DNA from: Mogibacterium sp.
GTDB lineage: Bacteria > Bacillota > Clostridia > Peptostreptococcales > Anaerovoracaceae
Length of the DNA stretch: 64,000 nt
Assembly: GCA_024403035.1 (NCBI GenBank)
Contig: JAKSSP010000008.1
Span: 1 to 64,000, forward strand
Direction: 5' to 3'
The position numbers and the translations under genes were made by a program. Shown here piece after piece: positions 1 to 8,366 of the stretch. Position 1 is the stretch's first letter; every line of letters begins with the position of its first letter. Under the pieces are notes generated by a model. It was not told the DNA's origin. It searched no databases and saw only the letters and a program-made list of their open reading frames with translations.

Positions 1-331
1 CGATTGGTATCGACAGCGTACTCGCTGCTCATGTAGTCGATGTAACGCTTGGTAAGCTCCACATATTCGGTGGTAGTGTAACTGCCATGGTCGTCAAGGA
101 TCGTTTCGGGATAGGTCGGAACAGCTACAATGGTCGGATTGACCGTCTGCCATTCCTCCGTTGCCCACACAAGACCGCCGCGTCCCTGCGTCAGGGATAC
201 TGTGGCATCGTTTCCTGCACAGCTGGAATCACCGATAAAGACCACCATCGGATAAGAGGCAGATGCATCGTACCCCTCCGGCAGATATATATTATCTCGT
301 CATATGTGAATCTGATCTTAGGTCTGAACAT
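1..331 (-). pseudogene. Esterase/peptidase-like alpha/beta hydrolase, 5' part, frameshifted
   Basis: The gene runs off the left edge of the window. A good start exists: AGGTGAG lies a few bases before ATG at 329-331, giving MFRPKIRFTYDEIIY. The frame then breaks in an ATATATAT tract at about 284-292. The next frame carries the recognisable part (LPEGYDASASYPMVVFIGDS, then LTQGRGGLVWATEEWQ and PTYPETILDDHGSYTT), which resembles the N-terminal core of secreted or cytosolic esterase/peptidase-type alpha/beta hydrolases. Removing one AT dinucleotide restores a single frame. The nucleophile region lies outside the window. It could be a true pseudogene, a slippage-prone gene or a sequencing error. 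The family call is moderate and the frameshift is seen directly. Confidence 0.6.
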
Positions 332-413
332 GATGTCTCACCTCGTCTTTCCTTTTTTGGTTTAAGTCTAAAGCGGGATCATCAACTCTGCAAATGTGCG
401 ATTTGGAAGAGAG

Positions 414-441
414 GTTAGAAAAGTGTGAACACTTTTCTAAC
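414..441. promoter_or_regulatory. 28-bp perfect palindrome, possible operator
   Basis: Two 13-base arms, GTTAGAAAAGTGT and ACACTTTTCTAAC, are separated by two bases. The element lies 83 bases upstream of the esterase start on the minus strand, where an operator would be expected. There is no U-tract after it in either direction, so a terminator is unlikely. The regulator is unknown. The rest of 332-650 holds no convincing gene. It does contain two further short palindromes, at 522-533 (TGGTCCGGACCA) and 544-559 (TTTTTTGGCCAAAAAA), and a small hairpin at 579-596. Confidence 0.45.
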
Positions 442-651
442 TATTTTATCCTGAGCTGTTCGTTTCGGCCGTGTCAACTATGCCCGCGTTTTTTGACGAT
501 TTTTTGCGATTTTCGGCACTTTGGTCCGGACCATTTTTCCGACTTTTTTGGCCAAAAAACCTATCTCTGGGTAGGTATACGCATGTCTGCATGCGTTTTC
601 AGCGGATCTGCAAAAATCGCTGCATCGCTTGAAATCACTGCAATCCGTTGC

Positions 652-683
652 AAATAAAGAACTCCAGAGATTTCTCTCTGGAG
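652..683 (-). terminator. Rho-independent terminator of ssrA
   Basis: A perfect 9-bp stem (CTCCAGAGA / TCTCTGGAG, loop of four) followed on the minus strand by TTCTTTATTT, 10 bases after the tmRNA 3' end. Confidence 0.85.
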
Positions 684-692
684 CCTTAACAA

Positions 693-1046
693 TGGTGGAG
701 ATGGCGGGAGTCGAACCCGCGTCCAAGAGTATTTCCGAAAGACTTTCTCCGAGCGCAGCCGTTTGCTGCTGTTTCGCTCACCCGTCGCCCTACGGCAAAC
801 TCGGGGTTTCGCTATCCCGTGGATACTCTTACGCTACCGGGAGATCACGCAAGAGGTCCCTGCATGCATGACGCCGGGTTCCTTCACTGCAGGTGACGAA
901 GGGCCGACGCGCGGGGCTGAACTATGCAGCCAGTGCGAAGTTGTTGTTTGTTTTAGCGTTTCTTCTTAACGGGTACTTTTTACGTGGATCACCGCCACGG
1001 CTCGCTTATCTTTGTTCCACACACCTGTCGAAACCATTACACCCCC
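693..1046 (-). ncRNA. ssrA: tmRNA (ssrA)
   Basis: Transfer-messenger RNA for trans-translation rescue of stalled ribosomes; it works with SmpB, encoded at 4489. The 5' end GGGGGTG pairs with CATCTCC at the 3' end to form the acceptor stem, followed by ACCA. The T arm (GGTTCGACTCC) and the diagnostic 5' GGTTTCGAC are present. The tag reading frame is GCT AAA ACA AAC AAC AAC TTC GCA CTG GCT GCA TAG, giving AKTNNNFALAA, which has the usual hydrophobic ALAA degron. The 354-nt length is normal for a one-piece tmRNA. The 3' CCA is encoded. Confidence 0.97.
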
Positions 1047-1085
1047 ACAAAGGGTATGAGCGGCCCTTGTTTTGGACCGCTCTTC

Positions 1086-1113
1086 ATTATACCCATATTA
1101 ATCCATCTGTCAA
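1086..1113 (-). promoter_or_regulatory. Sigma-A promoter of ssrA
   Basis: TTGACA (1108-1113) and TATAAT (1086-1091), both perfect consensus, are separated by 16 bases. A GC-rich hairpin (GAGCGG...CCGCTC) at about 1058-1083 lies between this promoter and the mature tmRNA 5' end, probably part of the precursor leader. Confidence 0.85.
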
Positions 1114-1117
1114 TAAA

Positions 1118-2557
1118 CTACAGGTTGTCTGCGCCGTATTTGTTGAGCAGATCGTGCTTGAGGTTCCAAAGCGGTTTGCTGAGGTCGACATAGTATGTCT
1201 GCGGGTTCTCGAATCTGAGCGACTCACCCCAGAGCTTGTCTACCTGCTCCGCGCATGTCTTCTTGATCTCCTCGATGGTCGGCTCCTTGTAGACCAGCTC
1301 GCCCTTCTCAAAGATCGGTACCAGGAGCTCGACTGCCGTGTAATCGTAAAGCACCTTGCGCTTCCACACGGCGTTAGGGTCGAATATCTCGAACGGCTTG
1401 CCGTCAGGCAGCGGCTCATCTCTGAGCATGATCACGTCCGCCAGCGCCTTGCCGTAGTCGTTGCCGTAGAATCTTACGACTTTCTTGAATCCCGGGTTGG
1501 TGATCTTCTCTACGTTCTCTGAGATCTTCATCTTAGGGATCATCTCGCCGTTTTTCCAGATGCCGGACAGCTTGTAGACGCCGCCGAATACCGGTTCAGA
1601 CCTTGCGGTGATAAGTCTCTCGCCTACGCCGAAGGAGTCGACCTTGGCGCCTTCAAGGATAACGTCTCTGATTATGTACTCATCGAGTGAGTTGCTGATG
1701 ACGATCTTGCAGTCCGTGAGGCCCTCTTCATCGAGCACCTTACGGCACTCTCTTGTGAGGTATGTGATGTCTCCGGAGTCTATGCGGACGCCCATCCTTT
1801 CAGGCTTCAGTTCCTTGAAGACCTTTATGGCGTTAGGCAGTCCCGACTTGAGTACGTTGTATGTGTCGATCAGCAGTGTCGCGTTCTGCGGGTAGAGTTC
1901 CGTGTATTTGTAGAATGCCTCGTATTCGCTGTCGAAGCTCTGCACCCAGCTGTGGGCCATCGTGCCGAGAGCCGGTACCTGATGGTTGCGGTCGGCGATG
2001 GTGCACGCGGTGCCTACGCATCCGGCGATGTAAGAAGCCCTTGCGCCGTAAACCGCGGCGTCAGCTCCGTGGGCTCTTCTTGTGCCGAACTCCATGACCG
2101 GTCTGCCCTGAGCGGCCCTGACGATACGGTTTGACTTTGTGGCTATGAGGCTCTGGTGGTTGAACTGCATCAGAATGAATGTCTCAACGAACTGCGCCTG
2201 GATCAGCGGTCCCTTGACTATCATGACGGGCTCATGCGGGAATATCGGGTAGCCCTCAGGCACCGACCACACGTCGCACTTGAACTTGAAGTTGAGCAGA
2301 AAGTCCAGGAACTCCTCGCTGAAGCAGTTTTTGCTCCTGAGATATTCCGTATCCTCTTCCGTGAAGCTGAGGCGCTTCATGTGGGCGATTATCTGCTCTA
2401 GTCCTGCCATGATGGCGAAACCGCCGCCGTCAGGTACGCGTCTGAAGAAAACATCGAAGCATGCCTCCGCGTCCTTTATATCCGAATTGAAATAACCGTT
2501 TGCCATCGTGATCTCATAGAAATCCGTCAGCATGGTGAGATTATAATCGTTAAGCAT
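1118..2557 (-). CDS. pncB: Nicotinate phosphoribosyltransferase
   Basis: Converts nicotinate and PRPP to nicotinate mononucleotide (ATP-stimulated), the entry step of NAD salvage; cytoplasmic. The 479-residue protein shows the family signatures: MLTDFYEITMANGY at the N-terminus, EFGTRRAHG near residue 156, the His of MAHSWVQSF (His202, the expected phosphorylated residue) and VRIDSGD. I chose ATG at 2555-2557 over the in-frame upstream ATG (2623) because AAGGAGA sits 5 bases before it and the family begins with LTDFYE near the N-terminus. It is transcribed alone from the promoter at 2688-2716 and ends just before the ssrA promoter. Confidence 0.95.
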   Translation of the reverse strand: MLNDYNLTMLTDFYEITMANGYFNSDIKDAEACFDVFFRRVPDGGGFAIMAGLEQIIAHMKRLSFTEEDTEYLRSKNCFSEEFLDFLLNFKFKCDVWSVPEGYPIFPHEPVMIVKGPLIQAQFVETFILMQFNHQSLIATKSNRIVRAAQGRPVMEFGTRRAHGADAAVYGARASYIAGCVGTACTIADRNHQVPALGTMAHSWVQSFDSEYEAFYKYTELYPQNATLLIDTYNVLKSGLPNAIKVFKELKPERMGVRIDSGDITYLTRECRKVLDEEGLTDCKIVISNSLDEYIIRDVILEGAKVDSFGVGERLITARSEPVFGGVYKLSGIWKNGEMIPKMKISENVEKITNPGFKKVVRFYGNDYGKALADVIMLRDEPLPDGKPFEIFDPNAVWKRKVLYDYTAVELLVPIFEKGELVYKEPTIEEIKKTCAEQVDKLWGESLRFENPQTYYVDLSKPLWNLKHDLLNKYGADNL

Positions 2558-2687
2558 GGCGCTCTCCTTACCTCTGATGCGGTATGCCGCATCTCGTCGC
2601 AAATCTCCTCTGCTCGCTGTCAAGCTCGCTGCCGGAACATTTGCTGCGTACGGCGCCGTTTCTTAACGCGCCTTTTTTACCGTCTTA

Positions 2688-2716
2688 AGTATACCGAGCA
2701 TGACGCGTATTTGCAA
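2688..2716 (-). promoter_or_regulatory. Sigma-A promoter of pncB
   Basis: TTGCAA (2711-2716), a 17-base spacer and TATACT (2688-2693) on the minus strand. The 5' leader to the pncB start is about 125 nt. I see no clear NiaR-type operator. Confidence 0.65.
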
Positions 2717-2797
2717 TGTATCTGTGTTGAGGAAGCGGCCCGCACGTGTTAGAATATATTGAGATTTTGTGTGCGCCGGTTAGTGCGCAGGAGGACC

Positions 2798-3814
2798 ATG
2801 CGGGAGATCATAATCACGTCAAACGATTCGGGCCGCAGGCTTGACCGCTTTCTGAGAAAATACCTGCCGGGGGCATCCCTGAGCGAGGTATACAAAGCCA
2901 TCAGAAAGGACGTCAAGGTCGACGGCAAGCGCAGGAACGAATCGTACATACTGAATGAAGGCGAAGTCCTGACGCTGTACCTGACGGACGAGGCTCTTGA
3001 GCGCTTCGGCGCCGGGTCACATAGAAACGTACACGGCGGACATGCTAAGCGCACTTTCGGCACCGTCTACGAGGATGACGATGTGCTGATGGTGAACAAG
3101 CCTTTCGGGTTGCTTACCCACGGCGATTCGCACGAGAAAAAGGCCCATCTGGCCAACCAGGTGAAAGATTATCTGATCGAGACAGGCGCCTACGACCCCC
3201 GCAGTGAAAAGGTCTTCGTACCGGCACCGGTCAACAGGCTTGACCGAAACACGACGGGCATAGTCCTGTTCGGCAAGACCGCAGCCGCCATGCGCGAGCT
3301 CAGCCGCATGATACGCGAAGACGATATCCGCAAGTTCTATCTGACCATAGCCTGCGGAGAGATCAAAGAAGAAATGCATCTTGGCGGCTCACTAGTAAAG
3401 AATGAAGACGCCAACAAAGTAGAGATCTTAGCCGGCGGTGAGGGCAAGGATATCGAGACCATCGTGCGTCCGCTGGAGGTCCTGCGTTTCGGAGGCGGCC
3501 TGACTGCTACTCTCTGCGAGGTTGAGCTCGTGACCGGAAGGTCGCACCAGATAAGAGCTCATCTGGCCAGCACAGGTCACCCGCTCATCGGTGACAGCAA
3601 GTACGCCACAAGAGGCGCGGCCGCTGTCAACGATTACATCAAAGCAAACTACGGGCTGACGACTCAGCTTTTGCACGCGGACAGAGTGGAATTCCTCGAC
3701 TCCGCAGCAGGATCCGAAAGCCTCGGCTATCTGGCCGGAAGGGCTTTCGACGCGCCGGTCCCTAAACGATTCCGCGAGATCTTTACCGGACTCGGCGGAA
3801 AATACATCTATTGA
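2798..3814 (+). CDS. RluA-family 23S rRNA/tRNA pseudouridine synthase
   Basis: Isomerises uridine to pseudouridine in structured RNA. The 338-residue protein has an N-terminal S4-like RNA-binding domain (about 10-65, with SGRRLDRFLRKYLP) followed by the catalytic domain. The catalytic motif NRLDRNTTG places the active-site Asp at about residue 149, and the later motif TGRSHQIRAHL is typical of RluC/RluD enzymes. The start at 2798 is chosen because AGGAGG precedes it and the S4 domain begins immediately; the longer reading from 2759 has an implausible Arg-rich prefix. It is the first gene of a plus-strand group with signal peptidase and smpB. Which uridine is modified cannot be told from sequence. 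Confidence 0.9.
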   Translation: MREIIITSNDSGRRLDRFLRKYLPGASLSEVYKAIRKDVKVDGKRRNESYILNEGEVLTLYLTDEALERFGAGSHRNVHGGHAKRTFGTVYEDDDVLMVNKPFGLLTHGDSHEKKAHLANQVKDYLIETGAYDPRSEKVFVPAPVNRLDRNTTGIVLFGKTAAAMRELSRMIREDDIRKFYLTIACGEIKEEMHLGGSLVKNEDANKVEILAGGEGKDIETIVRPLEVLRFGGGLTATLCEVELVTGRSHQIRAHLASTGHPLIGDSKYATRGAAAVNDYIKANYGLTTQLLHADRVEFLDSAAGSESLGYLAGRAFDAPVPKRFREIFTGLGGKYIY

Positions 3815-3826
3815 TAAGGAAAGAAA

Positions 3827-4489
3827 ATGAGATCAGACAGATACAAACAGAGCAACCATACATCGACAATGAAGGAAGAAGACCGCAAGGATTTCTGGAG
3901 CGGTGCGTCCGTAGACCAGCACGCGGAAGATGTGCCTGCAAGTGAAGGCTCCGGCAGTTTCCTCAAGAGCCTGCTCATAGATATAGTTATCGCGGTGCTA
4001 CTGGCAAGCGCGGTGCTCTACTTCATAAGACCGACCATCGTAAAGCAGACTTCCATGGAAGACACTCTTCATGAAAACGACTACATGATCATGTACCGTC
4101 AGGCGTATAAGAAACACGACCCTGAGCGCGGTGACATCATCATTTTCCAGAGTTCACTCACCGATGAAGACTCGGGGCGCGACAAGCTGCTCATCAAGCG
4201 TGTCATCGGCCTGCCTGGCGACCAGATAATGATCTCCGACAATCAGCTGTACATCAACGGCGAACCGTATATCGAAAACTACCTGCGCGACGGCTACACT
4301 CCGGCGTTCGAAAGACCGGCGGAGGGCGAGACATACACCGTTCCGGAGGGTTATTACTTCTGCATGGGCGACAATCGTGCGGGGAGCGTCGATTCGCGGC
4401 GCTTTGAGGTCGGCGACGTCCCGCGGGACGCTATCAAGGGCAAAGTCGTCTTAAGGCTCTTCCCGTTCAATCAGATAAAGACATTCTAA
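3827..4489 (+). CDS. lepB: Signal peptidase I
   Basis: Membrane serine protease that removes signal peptides from exported proteins. The 220-residue protein has a hydrophilic cytoplasmic N-terminus (1-45), one transmembrane helix (about 46-66) and an extracytoplasmic S26 catalytic domain. The Ser/Lys dyad is visible: Ser76 in KQTSMEDTL and Lys124 in [11 protein letters not shown]. Box E ([12 protein letters not shown]) is present. AAGGAAAG precedes the ATG. It starts 12 bases after the pseudouridine synthase gene, and its stop codon overlaps the smpB start (TAATG), so the two are probably translationally coupled. Confidence 0.93.
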   Translation: MRSDRYKQSNHTSTMKEEDRKDFWSGASVDQHAEDVPASEGSGSFLKSLLIDIVIAVLLASAVLYFIRPTIVKQTSMEDTLHENDYMIMYRQAYKKHDPERGDIIIFQSSLTDEDSGRDKLLIKRVIGLPGDQIMISDNQLYINGEPYIENYLRDGYTPAFERPAEGETYTVPEGYYFCMGDNRAGSVDSRRFEVGDVPRDAIKGKVVLRLFPFNQIKTF

Positions 4490-4965
4490 TGGCAAAACGT
4501 ACACGCAAGGTCATCGTGAATAACAAGAAGGCGTTCCACGATTATCACATCGAAGAGCGTTATGAGGCGGGCATCGTGCTGACCGGGACCGAGATCAAGT
4601 CGATCCGCAAAGGTTCGTGCAGCATCAAGGAGAGCTATGCCAAGATCACCAGCAAGGGCGAGCTGATACTGACCGGCATGCACATTGCTCCTTACGAGCA
4701 GGGCAACCGCTTCAACGTCGACCCGCTGAGGCCGCGCACTCTTCTGATGCACAGAAAAGAAATAAATAAGCTGTACGGAACGGTCAAGACACAGCAGGGC
4801 CTTACTCTGGTCCCGCTGTCTGTCTATCTGGATGAGCACGGCAGATGCAAGGTAGAGCTGGGGCTGGCCCGCGGCAAGAAGAACTACGACAAGCGCGAGG
4901 CAGAGGCAAAGCGTGACGCGGAGCGCAAGATGGACAAGGCCATAAAGGCATCGAGAAAACGTTAA
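4489..4965 (+). CDS. smpB: SsrA-binding protein SmpB
   Basis: Binds the tRNA-like domain of tmRNA and delivers it to stalled ribosomes. The 158-residue length is normal. Family features are [19 protein letters not shown] near the N-terminus, GTEIKSIR and the C-terminal basic tail [18 protein letters not shown], which occupies the empty mRNA channel. Its ATG overlaps the signal peptidase stop by one base. Its RNA partner ssrA is only 3.5 kb away, on the other strand. Confidence 0.96.
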   Translation: MAKRTRKVIVNNKKAFHDYHIEERYEAGIVLTGTEIKSIRKGSCSIKESYAKITSKGELILTGMHIAPYEQGNRFNVDPLRPRTLLMHRKEINKLYGTVKTQQGLTLVPLSVYLDEHGRCKVELGLARGKKNYDKREAEAKRDAERKMDKAIKASRKR

Positions 4966-4970
4966 TGTTT

Positions 4971-4995
4971 CAGGGGGCATTATGCCCCCTGTTTT
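4971..4995 (+). terminator. Rho-independent terminator after smpB
   Basis: Perfect 9-bp stem CAGGGGGCA / TGCCCCCTG with a TTA loop, then TTTT. It separates the lepB-smpB group from adenine deaminase. Confidence 0.8.
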
Positions 4996-5016
4996 GATAG
5001 AAAAGGAGGGACCCTA

Positions 5017-6819
5017 ATGCTGAACAAATTCTGTAAGAAACCGCTCTATGAAGTGACACTCAAGATGGCAAACGTTGCCACGGGTGTTGAAAAGGCCGAC
5101 ATGGTCATCAAAAACGCAAAGCTGGTAAACGTATGCACCTGCGAGATCCAGGAGGGCATAGACGTCGCGATAGCTGAAGGAAGGATTGCTCTTGTTGGCG
5201 ATGCTTCTCAGTGCATTGGTGATGCCACTAAAGTGATCGACGCGACCGGCCAGTATATCGCCCCGGGCTTCATGGACGCGCACATCCACGTAGAATCTGC
5301 GATGATCGGCGTGGGCGAGTACGCGAGGGCTGTAGTTCCTCACGGTACCACAGGCATCTTCATGGACCCCCATGAGATCTGCAACGTCTGCGGACCTGAC
5401 GGTGTAAAAGCCATGATAGAAGACGGCAAACGCGTGCCTCTCAAGTCTATGTCCAATGTGCCGTCGTGTATACCTGCCGTTGCCGGATTTGAAGATACCG
5501 GCTCTCACATCGGACCTAAGGAGGTCCGTGAGATGATGACATGGGACGGCGTCATGGGACTTGGCGAAATGATGAACTTCCCGGGCGTTATCTACGGCGA
5601 TCCTAACGTACACGGCGAACTGGCTGAGACTCTTAAAGCCGACCAGGTGATAACAGGTCACTATTCCGTGCCTGATACCGCCAACGGACTGAACGCCTAC
5701 ATCGCGTCAGGTGTAAGATGCTGCCACGAGTCGACTCGCGCCGAGGACGTGCTTGAGAAGATGCGTCACGGCATGTACGCACTCATGCGCTACGGCAGCG
5801 CCTGGCACGACATGCCGGTGATCATACGCGCGATACTCGACAACAAAGTAGAGGACCGCTTCGCCTGCCTCATCTCTGATGATACGCATCCGGATACGCT
5901 GATCAGCGAAGGACATCTGGACTACATCGTCCGCCTCGCTGTGAAAGAGGGCCTCGATCCTATAAAAGCCATCCAGTATGTCACCATCAACCCGGCCACC
6001 TGCTTCCGCATGGACCATGAGATGGGAAGCATCACACCTGGCAAGTGCGCGGACATCGTCTTCTTTGACGACCTGAATGACATACAGATCACCCGTACGA
6101 TGATCGACGGCGACATCGTTGCGGAGAACGGCAAGATGACAGTCGAGATCGGCAAGTCCGCTTTCCCTGCTTCGGTCTATGACACGATGCACGTTGGCGA
6201 GACCATCACACCGGAAAGCTTTAAGATCGCGGCTCCTGAAGGCGCCGGCGCAAGCGTGAAGACCCGCGTCATGGAGATCATCCCTAACCGCGTAGGCGAT
6301 TACGAAAGGATCATGGATCTTAAGGTCGCGGACGGAGCAGTTCAGAATGACCCTGATAACGATGTGATAAAAATGGCTGTGTTTGAACGCCACCACAAGA
6401 CCGGAACGAAGGGCCTCGGATTCCTTAAGGGATTTGGGCTCAAGAAAGGCGCTATGGCGCAGACCGTCTCCCACGATGCTCACAACCTGCTGGTAGCAGG
6501 CACGAATGATGAGGATATGGCGCTTGCAGCCAACACTCTGATCGAGTGCGGAGGAGGCCTTTGCGCGGTCGCTGACGGAAAGGTGCTGGCTCTGGTGCCG
6601 CTGCCTATCGCGGGACTCATGAGCGATGAACCGGTAGAGGTAGTCGCTGATAAGATCACAAAACTCGACGCGGCCTGGAAGGATATGGGATGCACCATCA
6701 ATTCGCCGTACATGACCATGGCACTGATGGCTCTTGCCTGCCTGCCTGAGCTGAGGCTCACTAACCGCGGCATGGTAGACTGCAGGACATTCCAGTTCGT
6801 CGACCTATTTGCTGAATAA
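5017..6819 (+). CDS. ade: Adenine deaminase
   Basis: Deaminates adenine to hypoxanthine plus ammonia in purine salvage; metal-dependent amidohydrolase. The 600-residue protein matches the bacterial Ade/AdeC architecture: a small beta domain, then the TIM-barrel metal motif DAHIHVESAM (His89, His91), DPHEICNVCG, an SDDTHPD segment, and a C-terminal domain with LVAGTNDEDMALA and GG-rich substrate loops. AGGAGGG lies 6 bases before the ATG. It is transcribed alone between two terminators. The family call is firm because both the double-His motif and the adenine-deaminase-specific PHEI segment are present. Confidence 0.93.
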   Translation: MLNKFCKKPLYEVTLKMANVATGVEKADMVIKNAKLVNVCTCEIQEGIDVAIAEGRIALVGDASQCIGDATKVIDATGQYIAPGFMDAHIHVESAMIGVGEYARAVVPHGTTGIFMDPHEICNVCGPDGVKAMIEDGKRVPLKSMSNVPSCIPAVAGFEDTGSHIGPKEVREMMTWDGVMGLGEMMNFPGVIYGDPNVHGELAETLKADQVITGHYSVPDTANGLNAYIASGVRCCHESTRAEDVLEKMRHGMYALMRYGSAWHDMPVIIRAILDNKVEDRFACLISDDTHPDTLISEGHLDYIVRLAVKEGLDPIKAIQYVTINPATCFRMDHEMGSITPGKCADIVFFDDLNDIQITRTMIDGDIVAENGKMTVEIGKSAFPASVYDTMHVGETITPESFKIAAPEGAGASVKTRVMEIIPNRVGDYERIMDLKVADGAVQNDPDNDVIKMAVFERHHKTGTKGLGFLKGFGLKKGAMAQTVSHDAHNLLVAGTNDEDMALAANTLIECGGGLCAVADGKVLALVPLPIAGLMSDEPVEVVADKITKLDAAWKDMGCTINSPYMTMALMALACLPELRLTNRGMVDCRTFQFVDLFAE

Positions 6820-6868
6820 AAAAGCGGGCAGTCCTTGCTGCCCCGCTGAGTAAGCTCAAAAGAAAAAC

Positions 6869-6888
6869 CCCGCGCCTGCCGGCGCGGG
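6869..6888. terminator. Bidirectional terminator between ade and the MBL-fold gene
   Basis: 8-bp GC-rich stem CCCGCGCC / GGCGCGGG with a TGCC loop, an A-run before it and ATTTATTTT after it, so it can serve ade (+) and the minus-strand operon. A second hairpin at about 6826-6848 (GCGGG...CCCGC) lacks a U-tract. Confidence 0.8.
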
Positions 6889-6895
6889 ATTTATT

Positions 6896-7720
6896 TTATA
6901 TCTCAAATACCAGTCCCGTTCTGAAGCTGCGTGCTTTGTCTCCCAGCTCTTCGCGAAGTATATCCATCGCCCTGTCGCCTGTGCAATGCCCGGTATAGAT
7001 GCTTTCTACCCCGGTGCTTCCAAGTCGGTGCGCGAATGCCCTTACATAATCATCGCTCTTGTTGAAAAGATGGAACCCTCCGATCACCGCCTTTATCTTG
7101 CGGTCAGGGTATGCCTGTATCGCTTCATTGACGATACTGTCAGCGCCCGCGTGTGAGCAGCTGTTGAACACGGCCACCCCGTCATCCAACTCAAAGATGA
7201 GACTCTGTTCATGTCTGAAATCGTCAGGGATGTACTCCCCCGGTCCTCTTTTCAGATACATGGCTTCCGCTATCCCCAGATTTTCGAGATCCGCTGTCGT
7301 ATGTCCGAGCAGCCTTATACCATCATCTATCATCATGTCGGCATCTGCCCTGACGATGCGGTCCTTATACCTTTCAAGGATCCCCTGCGGTATGCCCGCG
7401 TACACGAACTCACCATCTCTCAGGTCATAACAGTCCTCTCCGCATTCGCGCGCTACATAAAGAGGAGCGTAGCCGTTGACTTCGAAGAATGTTTCAAAGC
7501 CGTTCGCGTGATCGTCATGCGCGTGCGAAAGAACGGCACAGTCGACCTTCTCAAGATCGATACCGAGCTTTTCAGCGTTTTCGGCAAACAGGCCGGACAG
7601 ACCGGCGTCAAGCAGTATGGTCCTGTCCCCGTACTCTATGAGATGAGACAGGCCCCACTCGCCTTTCAGGTTTTCGCCATCTATATTATCCGCGAGTACC
7701 GTTACCTTCATGTGTTTCAT
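6896..7720 (-). CDS. MBL-fold metallo-hydrolase
   Basis: Member of the metallo-beta-lactamase superfamily, resembling the group that includes the MJ0936/7,8-dihydropterin synthase-like hydrolases. The metal-binding motif SHAHDDH is at residues 65-71 (HxHxDH type), with LLDAGLS (about 37-43), CSHAG and GGFHL further on. No signal peptide, so cytoplasmic. The natural substrate is not predictable. It is the last gene of a three-gene minus-strand operon, 4 bases after the metallophosphoesterase. A second ATG three codons later (MKVTVL) is an equally good start. 274 residues is usual for the group. Confidence 0.8.
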   Translation of the reverse strand: MKHMKVTVLADNIDGENLKGEWGLSHLIEYGDRTILLDAGLSGLFAENAEKLGIDLEKVDCAVLSHAHDDHANGFETFFEVNGYAPLYVARECGEDCYDLRDGEFVYAGIPQGILERYKDRIVRADADMMIDDGIRLLGHTTADLENLGIAEAMYLKRGPGEYIPDDFRHEQSLIFELDDGVAVFNSCSHAGADSIVNEAIQAYPDRKIKAVIGGFHLFNKSDDYVRAFAHRLGSTGVESIYTGHCTGDRAMDILREELGDKARSFRTGLVFEI

Positions 7721-7724
7721 TCTT

Positions 7725-8366
7725 CTATATCTCCATTCTGTAGCTTCCGCTGGCGTTTATCAGCAGAGTACCGGACGGATGTGTCATGCAGCGCGTGAAC
7801 ACACCATACTCCTCATGCACATGACCGTAAACATGCATCTTTGGCTGATGCTTGCTGAGGAACCTGTTGAAGCACTCAAATCCGGTGTGAGCTATGTCTT
7901 CCATGTCTCCGTAACCCTTGCACGGAGCGTGGGTAAGGAGTATGTCGAAGCCCTTCTTTCCTTTGAGCCTTTCCCTTAAAAACACCTTTTGCAAATGAGC
8001 TATCCTCCAAGCCATCTCTTCTTCCGTGTACATGTCATCAGAATAGTCTTTGTATCTCATGGAACCGCCCAGGCCGAGAATACGTATCTTCTCCTTCACG
8101 GCTCCTTTGCCGCATGCCACTTCCACTATCTCCCCGTCCGCGTCGATGCAGCCTTCCGGCGGCTTAATATCATAATGCCCGTCGTGATTTCCGCGCACGT
8201 AAACAAGCGGAACATTGAGCATGGTAACGAGGAACTCCAGATAGTTTGCATCCAGGTCGCCCGCCGACAGTATGAGATCGATGTCCGACAGCTCTCTGCG
8301 GGTGTTCTGATTCCAGTCTTCCCAAAGATATCTTTCTTCGTTGTCCGCGATCAGGAGCAGCTTCAT
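7725..8366 (-). CDS. Calcineurin-like metallophosphoesterase
   Basis: Hydrolyses an unidentified phosphoester. The 213-residue protein shows the fold's metal ligands: SAGDLDANYLE (about 34-44), VRGNHDGHYD (GNHD at 59-62), LLTHAPCKGYGD and the C-terminal YGHVHEEYG. The first motif is DNEERYLW rather than the usual DxH, a relaxed form seen in many YfcE/Icc-like members. The ATG overlaps the stop of the upstream BMP-domain gene (ATGA), so translation is probably coupled. Its context with a nucleoside-binding BMP domain suggests a link to nucleotide or nucleoside turnover, which is inference. Confidence 0.82.
   Translation of the reverse strand: MKLLLIADNEERYLWEDWNQNTRRELSDIDLILSAGDLDANYLEFLVTMLNVPLVYVRGNHDGHYDIKPPEGCIDADGEIVEVACGKGAVKEKIRILGLGGSMRYKDYSDDMYTEEEMAWRIAHLQKVFLRERLKGKKGFDILLTHAPCKGYGDMEDIAHTGFECFNRFLSKHQPKMHVYGHVHEEYGVFTRCMTHPSGTLLINASGSYRMEI

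Noticed and set aside
893-1522. Plus-strand open frame of 209 codons across tmRNA and the end of pncB
   Set aside because: It runs antisense through the tmRNA and the pncB coding region without a ribosome site.
6826-6848. Hairpin directly after ade as the main terminator
   Set aside because: The stem has a bulge and no U-tract; the next hairpin at 6869-6888 is a better terminator.
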